Origin: Cognatiyoonia sp042093895
Lineage (GTDB): Bacteria; Pseudomonadota; Alphaproteobacteria; Rhodobacterales; Rhodobacteraceae
Reading direction: 5' to 3'
NCBI GenBank assembly: GCA_042093895.1
Contig: JBELEI010000003.1
Span: forward strand, 1-64,000
Length of the DNA: 64,000 bases
Part shown: positions 14,626-21,435 of the stretch, one piece after another
Layout of the letters: each line of letters begins with the position of its first letter
Numbering within the stretch: the first letter of the stretch is position 1
Position numbers and translations under genes: made by a program
Notes under the pieces: generated by a model
Told to the model about the DNA's origin: nothing
The model's database searches: none
Seen by the model: the letters and a program-made list of their open reading frames with translations, nothing else

Positions 14626-15885
14626 ATGACCCTGAGCTTTGCCCCCGACGCAATCGAGACTTGGCCGCTTGCCAAGCTCCAGCCTTATGCGAAGAACGCA
14701 AAGATGCATGGCGCGGATCAGGTTGCAAAGATCGCGGCCAGCATGGCCGAGTTTGGCTGGACCGTTCCGTGCCTGGTCGCGGACGATGGAGAATTGATCG
14801 CAGGCCATGGCCGGGTGCTTGCCGCCACGCAGCTGGGGCTGCTTGAGGCCCCCGTGATCGTGCTGGGACATCTGACCGAAGCACAGCGTCGGGCCTACCG
14901 GATTGCGGACAACAAGCTGACGGAACTTGGCACTTGGGACGAGGCGCTGCTGTCGGCCGAGCTGAACGACCTGCTGGCAGAGGACTACGATCTCTCGCTC
15001 ATCGGCTTTGATGACGCTGAACTCGAAGCGCTGTTGACCGGAGACGTTGATCCTGAAACCGCGTCCCGCGAAGGCGAGAACGATGTTCCAGAGGCTCCGG
15101 AAACCCCCATCAGCCGTCCCGGCGATCTTTGGGTGCTGGGCAAGCATCGGTTGCTCTGCGGTGACGCGACCGTGGCCACCGATGTCGAGCTTCTGCTCGG
15201 TGATGTGAAGCCGCAACTGATGGTGACCGATCCGCCTTACGGAGTCGAATACGATCCCGGCTGGCGCAACAAAGCAGGGGCGGCCACAACGAAACGTACC
15301 GGCAAGGTGCTAAATGATGACCGCGCTGACTGGCGCGAGGCCTGGGCGCTCTTCCCTGGCGATGTGGCCTATGTCTGGCATGGCGCGCTGCATGCGACCA
15401 CTGTTGCCGATAGCCTCGAGGCCTCCGGCTTCAATATCCGGTCCCAGATCATCTGGGCCAAGGATCGGCTGGTGCTGAGCCGCGGTGATTATCACTGGCA
15501 GCACGAGCCGTGCCTTTATGCGGTGAAGAAAACCGGCAAGGGACACTGGGCGGGCGACCGCAAACAAACGACGCTATGGCAGATCGCGAACAAGGATCAG
15601 GACGCTGAAACCGTACACGGCACCCAGAAGCCCGTCGAATGTATGCGCCGTCCGATCCTGAACAATTCCAGCCCGGGCCAAGCTGTCTACGAGCCTTTTA
15701 TGGGCTCGGGCACTACGCTAATCGCGGCGGACACCACGGGGCGGGTCTGCTACGGGATTGAGCTTAATCCGGCGTATGTCGATGTGGCTGTTCAACGGTG
15801 GCAGCAGTTTACTGGCAAGCACGCTGTTCTTGAAGGCGCCGGGACCAGTTTTGATGACCTGCGCTCAGAGCGGGGTAGCCAATGA
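14626..15885 (+). CDS. ParB-like domain fused to beta-class DNA methyltransferase
   Basis: 419 aa. Residues 1-110 are a ParB/Srx-like domain with Gly-Glu-Leu-Ile-Ala-Gly-His-Gly-Arg (55-63). The rest is an S-adenosylmethionine-dependent amino-methyltransferase: Asp-Pro-Pro-Tyr (202-205, catalytic motif IV) precedes Phe-Met-Gly-Ser-Gly-Thr-Thr (358-364, AdoMet motif I), the order of the beta class (adenine-N6 or cytosine-N4). No restriction enzyme is adjacent, so it is an orphan phage methylase that probably protects phage DNA from host restriction or marks it for regulation or packaging. The target sequence is not predictable. The stop overlaps the next start (ATGA). Confidence 0.9.
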   Translation: MTLSFAPDAIETWPLAKLQPYAKNAKMHGADQVAKIAASMAEFGWTVPCLVADDGELIAGHGRVLAATQLGLLEAPVIVLGHLTEAQRRAYRIADNKLTELGTWDEALLSAELNDLLAEDYDLSLIGFDDAELEALLTGDVDPETASREGENDVPEAPETPISRPGDLWVLGKHRLLCGDATVATDVELLLGDVKPQLMVTDPPYGVEYDPGWRNKAGAATTKRTGKVLNDDRADWREAWALFPGDVAYVWHGALHATTVADSLEASGFNIRSQIIWAKDRLVLSRGDYHWQHEPCLYAVKKTGKGHWAGDRKQTTLWQIANKDQDAETVHGTQKPVECMRRPILNNSSPGQAVYEPFMGSGTTLIAADTTGRVCYGIELNPAYVDVAVQRWQQFTGKHAVLEGAGTSFDDLRSERGSQ

Positions 15886-16202
15886 GGCAATCCCGTCTGA
15901 TGTCATTTTGTGAAGCGATTGCGAATGTCGCGGTTGGCTACGGCGTCGCTGTGCTGACGCAGATCCTGATCTTCCCGATGTTTGGGCTGCACACGACGCT
16001 GGCGCAGAACTTGCAAATGGGGGCGGTCTTTACCCTCGTCAGCATCGTGCGGTCCTATGTCCTGCGACGGGTCTTCGAGGCAATCCGGGTCCGAACGGAA
16101 AAGCCGCCGCTCCAGACAAGCGACGGCTCCGTTCGCGCAAGACTCGCTTACCGCCGCGACTTCGGCGGTGCAGAGGCGCGGGATCAGTCTTCGATACGAT
16201 AA
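15882..16202 (+). CDS. Small membrane protein, DUF7220-like
   Basis: 106 aa. ATG 15882 overlaps the methyltransferase stop. The N-terminal 60 residues resemble DUF7220: an Ala-Asn-Val-Ala-Val-Gly-Tyr-Gly-Val segment, two hydrophobic stretches (about residues 14-33 and 43-58), then Val-Arg-Ser-Tyr-Val-Leu-Arg-Arg-Val-Phe. Family members are usually about 65-75 aa; here about 35 extra charged residues run into the 3' end of the convergent gene at 16184, so the true C-terminus may be an acquired extension. It is predicted to lie in the inner membrane; the function is unknown. Confidence 0.7.
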   Translation: MRQSRLMSFCEAIANVAVGYGVAVLTQILIFPMFGLHTTLAQNLQMGAVFTLVSIVRSYVLRRVFEAIRVRTEKPPLQTSDGSVRARLAYRRDFGGAEARDQSSIR

Positions 16203-16426
16203 ACGCGTCCGCGCGCATCCACCTTTTCCGAGGTGACAGCGAGGCCAAGCTTTTTCTTGAGCGCGCCGGACATGGCGCCGCGCACGGTATGCGATTGCCA
16301 CTCGGTGGCATTGGCGATCTCTTCGATGGTCGCGCCTTCGGGCCGACGTAGGAGGTCAATCATGATCTGCTGCTTGGTCTGGTGTGGGGCCGTCGCGGTT
16401 GTTTTCGGTGTGGATTTCTGAGCCAT
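16184..16426 (-). CDS. DUF3489 helix-turn-helix protein
   Basis: 80 aa. ATG 16426 has GGAG upstream. After a Thr/Lys/Gln-rich tail, residues 20-80 form a compact winged HTH: Met-Ile-Asp-Leu-Leu-Arg-Arg-Pro-Glu-Gly-Ala-Thr-Ile-Glu-Glu-Ile-Ala, Trp-Gln-Ser-His-Thr-Val-Arg-Gly, then Ser-Glu-Lys-Val-Asp-Ala-Arg-Gly-Arg-Val-Tyr-Arg-Ile. This is the DUF3489 pattern, common as small phage-borne DNA-binding proteins. It is transcribed against the early genes with two further small leftward genes, so this cluster may include a repressor or lysogeny factor (inference). It overlaps the convergent membrane-protein gene by 19 bases. Confidence 0.8.
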   Translation of the reverse strand: MAQKSTPKTTATAPHQTKQQIMIDLLRRPEGATIEEIANATEWQSHTVRGAMSGALKKKLGLAVTSEKVDARGRVYRIED

Positions 16427-16516
16427 AAGTGTCTCCAGTATTTGAGGATCGCGACATGCGTCCTTCTACCGAGACAGGCCCCGCGAGCGCGGGGCATATC
16501 TTGAGGTCTGTGCAGT

Positions 16517-16735
16517 TCAGACCAGACCGATGTCTTTCAGACAGGCGGCTGCGTCGATCAGTTGATTGGTGGGCACCTCGACGGTGATCGTCATGCTGTC
16601 GGCGTAGGCGCGAACATAAACGCCACCGTCGTCCATCAAGGCGCATTCGATCTCGTCAAGGACTGTGGTGATGCGGCTGCGATCGAATTGATCGGGCAGT
16701 TTACGAATTGCGATACGAATTGTGCTGGTTTCCAT
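16517..16735 (-). CDS. Small hypothetical protein
   Basis: 72 aa, ATG 16735 preceded by GGAG. The sequence starts Met-Glu-Thr-Ser-Thr-Ile-Arg-Ile-Ala-Ile-Arg-Lys-Leu and alternates beta and helix (Thr-Val-Leu-Asp-Glu-Ile-Glu-Cys; Gly-Gly-Val-Tyr-Val-Arg-Ala-Tyr; Met-Thr-Ile-Thr-Val-Glu-Val), as in small alpha/beta proteins. No known domain is recognised. It lies five bases downstream of the next leftward gene, so the two are in one transcript. Confidence 0.6.
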   Translation of the reverse strand: METSTIRIAIRKLPDQFDRSRITTVLDEIECALMDDGGVYVRAYADSMTITVEVPTNQLIDAAACLKDIGLV

Positions 16736-16740
16736 GGCGC

Positions 16741-17010
16741 TTACTCCGCGTGCTCGCCTTCGCTGAAGGCGCTGTCGGTGATGCGCTTCAGCAGGCTGGC
16801 GTAATGCTCAAGGGTGCCAACATGGCCCCAGTTGATTTCGTCGGGGTGGCAGTTGAAATGCTCGTCGCTGAGGCTCTGAAGCCGGACGAGCATGTTGTCG
16901 ATCTCAGCTTTCTTGCCAAGGAAGGCGTTCAATGCTGCCTCCTTGTTCCGCGCGGCTTTCTCGGCGCGCAGTTGGTGGCGAGGCGTGGTGATCGGGTTCA
17001 AGCGGGTCAT
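16741..17010 (-). CDS. Small helical DUF4169/DUF5320-like hypothetical protein
   Basis: 89 aa. ATG 17010 has AAGGAG 8 bases upstream; a longer frame to 17205 crosses the promoter of the terminase gene and was not used. The N-terminus is basic (Pro-Arg-His-Gln-Leu-Arg-Ala-Glu-Lys-Ala-Ala-Arg-Asn-Lys) followed by amphipathic helices with Ile-Asp-Asn-Met-Leu-Val-Arg-Leu-Gln-Ser-Leu-Ser-Asp-Glu-His-Phe. The family label is a guess from composition only. It is the first gene of the leftward trio and diverges from the terminase operon, a position where phage regulators often sit; function unknown. Confidence 0.55.
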   Translation of the reverse strand: MTRLNPITTPRHQLRAEKAARNKEAALNAFLGKKAEIDNMLVRLQSLSDEHFNCHPDEINWGHVGTLEHYASLLKRITDSAFSEGEHAE

Positions 17011-17156
17011 CGTGGCGGCTCCTTGGTTTTGCGCGACCGCTGCGCTGCTTGAGCGCGGTGGTGAGTTGCATCGTTTTCGTGAGACCACGTTCGCTCTACT
17101 TCGGAGGCTTATCAACGACATAAGCACATGATTTTGAATGATAATCGGAGCGCGCA

Positions 17157-17717
17157 ATGGAGGGTTTGAGCGAGCGCCAATACGCCACCCGCGTCGGTCT
17201 TTCACGCGGTGCGATCCAGAAGGCCAAGGCGACAGGACGGCTGGTGTTGCATGACGATGGCAGCATCAATGCGGTTGCAAGCGATGCCTTGCGTGCTGAG
17301 GCAACCGACCCATCCAAAACCCGCAAGAAGCCGCAGCCAAGACGCAAGCCTGTGCCGGAGGCTGCTGTGTCGGCAGTCGGTGACACTCTGAAGGAACAGG
17401 GGCTTGAGGCTCCGGCAAATAGTGGTGGCACCACCTTTTTGCAGGCCAAGACGGCCAATGAAGTGCTGAAGGCGCAGGAACGTCGTCTGCGTCTGCAAAA
17501 GCTAAAAGGCGAGTTGATCGATCGAGCTCGCGCACTGTCGCTGGTTTTTCGGCTGGCGCGGCAGGAGCGTGATGTCTGGGTCAACTGGCCCGCGCGGGCG
17601 GCCGCGTTGATGGCGGCAGATTTGGGCGTTGAGCCCGCCGCAATGCAGAAAGTTCTGGAAAAACATGTCCGTGCCCAGCTCGACGATCTTGCCGAGGTCA
17701 AACCTGATCTCCGATGA
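17157..17717 (+). CDS. Terminase small subunit-like protein
   Basis: 186 aa, GGAG 7 bases before ATG 17157. The N-terminal HTH reads Glu-Arg-Gln-Tyr-Ala-Thr-Arg-Val-Gly-Leu-Ser-Arg-Gly-Ala-Ile-Gln-Lys-Ala-Lys (residues 6-24), as in Nu1-type small terminases that bind the packaging site. A Pro/Lys-rich linker follows, then a helical region (Gln-Glu-Arg-Arg-Leu-Arg-Leu-Gln-Lys-Leu-Lys-Gly-Glu-Leu-Ile-Asp) suited to oligomerisation and large-subunit contact. It is the first gene of the late operon, overlapping the large terminase gene. Recognition of packaging DNA is inferred from fold and place. Confidence 0.82.
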   Translation: MEGLSERQYATRVGLSRGAIQKAKATGRLVLHDDGSINAVASDALRAEATDPSKTRKKPQPRRKPVPEAAVSAVGDTLKEQGLEAPANSGGTTFLQAKTANEVLKAQERRLRLQKLKGELIDRARALSLVFRLARQERDVWVNWPARAAALMAADLGVEPAAMQKVLEKHVRAQLDDLAEVKPDLR

Positions 17718-19668
17718 TGCGGACGATATGCCGGATTTCGATGGCGCGGCAGAAATCCTGCGTGCCTGGGGCGCGGGTCTCACGCCGGATGCGGACCTGA
17801 CCGTGTCCCAATGGGCGGACCGACACCGGATGCTGTCGGGACGCGCGTCGGCAGAACCTGGTCGGTATCGCACGGCCCGCACGCCTTATATGGCCGAGAT
17901 CATGGACCGGCTTTCGCCCGGCGACCCGGCACAACGGATCGTGTTCATGAAGGCGGCGCAGGTCGGCGCGACGGAAGCGGGCAACAACTGGATTGGCTTT
18001 GCGATCCACCAGGCGCCGGGGCCAATGCTGGCGGTCCAACCAACGGTGGAACTGGCGAAACGGAACTCGAGGCAACGGATTGATCCGCTGATAGACGAAA
18101 GTCCGGAACTGCGGGAACGGGTCAAACCGGCCCGGTCGCGCGACGCGGGCAATACGATGCTGTCCAAGGAATTCGCGGGCGGTATCCTGATCATGACCGG
18201 GGCAAACTCGGCCGTGGGGCTGCGCTCGACCCCGGCGCGCTACATTTTCCTCGACGAGGTCGATGCCTATCCGGCGTCCGCCGACGATGAGGGTGATCCG
18301 GTTACGCTGGCGGAAGCGCGTTCGCTGACCTTCGCCCACCGGCGCAAGGTGTTCTTGGTCTCAACCCCGACGATACGGGGGATGAGCCGGATCGAACGGG
18401 ACTATGAGGCCAGTGATCAGCGGCGGTTTTTTGTCCCATGCCCGCATTGTGGCGCGATGCAGTGGCTCAAATTTGAACGGCTGCGCTGGCAGAAGGGGCA
18501 GCCGGAAACAGCGGAATATCACTGCGAGGGCTGCGAGCAGCCCATAGCGGAGCATCACAAGACGGCGATGCTGGAGGCTGGCGAATGGCGGGCAACCGCC
18601 ACGGCGGCGGATCCGAATACCGTCGGCTACCACCTATCAGCACTCTATTCGCCGATCGGCTGGCTGAGCTGGGAACGGATTGTGCGGGCCTGGGACGCGG
18701 CTCAAGGGTCCGACGAGGCGATCAAAGCGTTTCGCAACACGATCCTTGGCGAAACGTGGGTCGAAACTGGCGAAGCGCCGGACTGGCAGCGGCTCTACGA
18801 CCAGCGAGAACACTGGAAGCCGGGCATTGTGCCTGCGGGTGGGTTGTTCCTGACGGCTGGCGCCGATGTGCAAAAGGACCGGATCGAGGTCGATGTCTGG
18901 GCCTGGGGCCGCGGGTTGGAAAGCTGGCTCGTCGATCACATTGTTATCGAAGGCGGCCCCGATCGTCATGAGGCGTGGGGCGATCTGACCGAACTGCTTG
19001 GTCGAACCTGGCCGCATGAGCGTGGCGCGCACTTGAAGATTGCGCGGCTTGCCATCGATACCGGCTATGAGGCTCCGGCGGTCTATGGCTGGTCGCGGGC
19101 GCAAGGATTTGCGCAGGTCGCGCCCGTCAAAGGCGTCGAAGGGTTCAACCGCGCAAGCCCCGTATCTGGTCCAACCTATGTGGATGCGACTGAAGGGGGC
19201 AAACGTCTGCGCCGGGGCGCGCGTCTTTGGACCGTGGCGGTCTCGACCTTCAAGGCAGAGACCTATCGGTTTCTGCGGCTGGTACGACCGACAGAAGAGG
19301 AACGTGCTGACGGTGCGACGTTCTCACCCGGCACAGTGCATCTGCCACATTGGGTCGAAAATGAGTGGTTAAAGCAGTTCGTGGCCGAGCAGTTGGTGAC
19401 GGTGCGCACCAAACGCGGCTTTGCCCGATTGGAGTGGCAGAAGCTACGCGAGCGCAACGAGGCGTTGGACTGCCGGGTTTATGCCCGCGCGGCCGCCTGG
19501 ATCGTGGGCGCAGATCGCTGGACGGACGACAAATGGCGGGACCTTGAAGACCAGCTTGGGGTCGCTGACGCCTCTGCGGATCCTGCGGGGCAAATCAACA
19601 GGCAAGCGCAGGCTGCGCAAGGCAAGCGTCAATCCGACTGGCTCGGACGGCGTGGAGGATGGTTTTGA
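17665..19668 (+). CDS. Terminase large subunit, lambda GpA family
   Basis: 667 aa from ATG 17665; ATG 17629 and 17728 are alternatives. The GpA pattern is clear: Trp-Ala-Asp-Arg-His-Arg near residue 45, an ATPase segment with Ala-Ala-Gln-Val-Gly-Ala-Thr-Glu (Walker-A equivalent), Tyr-Ile-Phe-Leu-Asp-Glu-Val-Asp (Walker B), Val-Ser-Thr-Pro-Thr (coupling motif), two zinc-like pairs (Cys-Pro-His-Cys and Cys-Glu-Gly-Cys), and the nuclease region with Ala-Gly-Ala-Asp-Val-Gln-Lys-Asp and Ile-Asp-Thr-Gly-Tyr. It cuts concatemeric phage DNA and drives it into the prohead. GpA enzymes make cohesive ends, so this phage is probably cos-packaged (inference). Confidence 0.93.
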   Translation: MSVPSSTILPRSNLISDDADDMPDFDGAAEILRAWGAGLTPDADLTVSQWADRHRMLSGRASAEPGRYRTARTPYMAEIMDRLSPGDPAQRIVFMKAAQVGATEAGNNWIGFAIHQAPGPMLAVQPTVELAKRNSRQRIDPLIDESPELRERVKPARSRDAGNTMLSKEFAGGILIMTGANSAVGLRSTPARYIFLDEVDAYPASADDEGDPVTLAEARSLTFAHRRKVFLVSTPTIRGMSRIERDYEASDQRRFFVPCPHCGAMQWLKFERLRWQKGQPETAEYHCEGCEQPIAEHHKTAMLEAGEWRATATAADPNTVGYHLSALYSPIGWLSWERIVRAWDAAQGSDEAIKAFRNTILGETWVETGEAPDWQRLYDQREHWKPGIVPAGGLFLTAGADVQKDRIEVDVWAWGRGLESWLVDHIVIEGGPDRHEAWGDLTELLGRTWPHERGAHLKIARLAIDTGYEAPAVYGWSRAQGFAQVAPVKGVEGFNRASPVSGPTYVDATEGGKRLRRGARLWTVAVSTFKAETYRFLRLVRPTEEERADGATFSPGTVHLPHWVENEWLKQFVAEQLVTVRTKRGFARLEWQKLRERNEALDCRVYARAAAWIVGADRWTDDKWRDLEDQLGVADASADPAGQINRQAQAAQGKRQSDWLGRRGGWF

Positions 19669-19877
19669 TGACTGATTGGACGGAAACCGAGCTTTCAGCG
19701 CTGCGCCGGGCCTATGCCAGCGGCACCACGCGGGTCAGCTATGATGGCAAATCCGTCGATTATGGTTCAGCTGCAGATCTCCTTTTGCGCATCCGCACGA
19801 TTGAGCGCGCCATCGCAGGGACCACACGGCCGCTACCGATCGCCGGACTTGCTGGCTTCTCGCGCGGAGATCGCTGA
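19668..19877 (+). CDS. gpW-like head-tail joining protein
   Basis: 69 aa, ATG 19668 overlapping the terminase stop. Residues: Leu-Ser-Ala-Leu-Arg-Arg-Ala-Tyr-Ala-Ser-Gly-Thr-Thr-Arg-Val-Ser-Tyr-Asp-Gly-Lys-Ser-Val-Asp-Tyr-like pattern followed by Asp-Leu-Leu-Leu-Arg-Ile-Arg-Thr-Ile-Glu, the helix-hairpin-helix of lambda gpW. In lambda, gpW fills the gap between terminase and portal genes exactly as here and stabilises DNA in the head before tail joining. Size is typical. It overlaps the portal start by one base. Confidence 0.82.
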   Translation: MTDWTETELSALRRAYASGTTRVSYDGKSVDYGSAADLLLRIRTIERAIAGTTRPLPIAGLAGFSRGDR

Positions 19878-21430
19878 TGTCGGGAAACTGGTTTGATCAC
19901 GCAATTGCCACCGTGGCACCGCGCGCGGCAGCGCGGCGTGTCCTTGCGCGCCAGGCGTTCGAAACCCTGACGCGCGGATATGATGGTGCCGCTAAGGGGC
20001 GGCGAACCGATGGGTGGCGTGCGCGGGGCACATCTGCAGATACCGAGGTGGGCGTGGCTGGAGCCCTCTTGCGGGATCGGATGCGCGATCTGGTGCGCAA
20101 CAACCCGCATGCGGCGAAAGCTGTGGCGGTACTCGTGAACAATATTGTTGGTGCGGGCATCATGCCCCGAGCGGCCAGCGGCAATGACACGCTGGACCGC
20201 AAGGTTGATGCCTTATTCGCGCGCTGGTCTGCAGCAGCGGATGCCGATGGACAGCTCGACTTCTATGGTTTGCAAACGCTGATCTGCCGCGAGATGGTCG
20301 AGGCAGGAGAAGTTCTGGTGCGCCGCCGCTTGCGCCGCTCCTCTGATGGGCTGCCGGTGCCGCTACAATTGCAGGTGCTGGAAGCCGACTTTCTGGATGC
20401 CACGAAATCTGGCGTGCTCGGCGCGGGGCGTTTGGTACAGGGAATTCAGTTTAATCCCATTGGAAAGCGAGAGGCCTATTGGCTACACGCTGAACATCCG
20501 GGCGATGCCTATGGCGCGATGCAGAATGGCCTGCAGAGCCGCCCGGTGCCTGCGATTGAGATCACGCACGTCTATGAAAAACAGCGCACGCAGGCGCGCG
20601 GCGTGCCTTGGGGTGCACCAGTGATCCGCAGCTTGCGCGATCTTGACGACTACGAGGTGGCCGAGCTGGTCCGCAAGAAAACCGAGGCCTGTGTCACCGC
20701 CATCGTCTTTGGCGATGATGAAGCGCAACAAGGCATCGCGCCGTCGGTGGTTGATGCTGATGGCAATCGGGTCGAGCAATTCGAGCCTGGGCTCATTGCC
20801 TATGCGCGCGGCGGCAAGGACATTCGGTTTAACCAGCCTTCGGCCACGGGCGGCTATGCAGATTACAAGAGGGCCAGCCTGCACACGATCTCGGCCGGGT
20901 TTCGGGTGCCCTATGAATTGCTGACCGGCGATCTCAGCCAGGTCAACTATTCCTCGATCCGGGCGGGGCTGGTGGAGTTTCGCCGCCAGATCGATGCCGT
21001 GCAGTGGCAGCTGTTCATTCCAATGTTCTGCGCCCCGGTCTGGCGCTGGTTTTGCGAGGCTGCATGGGCTGCAGGTCTGATCCCAACACCAGACGTGCCG
21101 GTAGAGTGGTCACCGCCGAAGTTCGAAGCGGTCGATCCTCAGAAAGACGCGATGGCCAACCTGTTGTCGATCAGATCCGGCACCATGACGTTGGCCGAGG
21201 TAATCGCCCGGCAGGGGCGCAATCCAGACGCCGTGCTGGCGGAGATTGCAGCAACCAACGCCAAACTCGACACCCTCGGGCTGGTACTTGACAGCGATCC
21301 ACGCCGGGTCACCAAAACCGGAAGTGCGCAAACGAGCGATCTGGGCACCGATCCGGACGATGACCCAACGAATGACCCGCCCGACGACGAGACAGACCCT
21401 GCGCGGGCTGACACCGAGCAACAGGATTGA
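19877..21430 (+). CDS. Portal protein, lambda GpB family
   Basis: 517 aa. ATG 19877 is coupled to the gpW-like stop, with GGAG upstream. Family hallmarks are visible: Leu-Arg-Asp-Arg-Met-Arg-Asp-Leu-Val-Arg-Asn-Asn-Pro near residue 60, Asn-Asn-Ile-Val-Gly-Ala-Gly-Ile, Gln-Val-Leu-Glu-Ala-Asp-Phe-Leu-Asp, a Gly-Val-Pro-Trp-Gly-Ala-Pro segment, and Tyr-Glu-Leu-Leu-Thr-Gly-Asp-Leu-Ser-Gln-Val-Asn-Tyr-Ser-Ser. The C-terminal 50 residues are Asp/Thr-rich and disordered. Twelve copies form the DNA gate at one head vertex and dock the terminase. Confidence 0.93.
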   Translation: MSGNWFDHAIATVAPRAAARRVLARQAFETLTRGYDGAAKGRRTDGWRARGTSADTEVGVAGALLRDRMRDLVRNNPHAAKAVAVLVNNIVGAGIMPRAASGNDTLDRKVDALFARWSAAADADGQLDFYGLQTLICREMVEAGEVLVRRRLRRSSDGLPVPLQLQVLEADFLDATKSGVLGAGRLVQGIQFNPIGKREAYWLHAEHPGDAYGAMQNGLQSRPVPAIEITHVYEKQRTQARGVPWGAPVIRSLRDLDDYEVAELVRKKTEACVTAIVFGDDEAQQGIAPSVVDADGNRVEQFEPGLIAYARGGKDIRFNQPSATGGYADYKRASLHTISAGFRVPYELLTGDLSQVNYSSIRAGLVEFRRQIDAVQWQLFIPMFCAPVWRWFCEAAWAAGLIPTPDVPVEWSPPKFEAVDPQKDAMANLLSIRSGTMTLAEVIARQGRNPDAVLAEIAATNAKLDTLGLVLDSDPRRVTKTGSAQTSDLGTDPDDDPTNDPPDDETDPARADTEQQD

Positions 21431-21435
21431 CCGAT

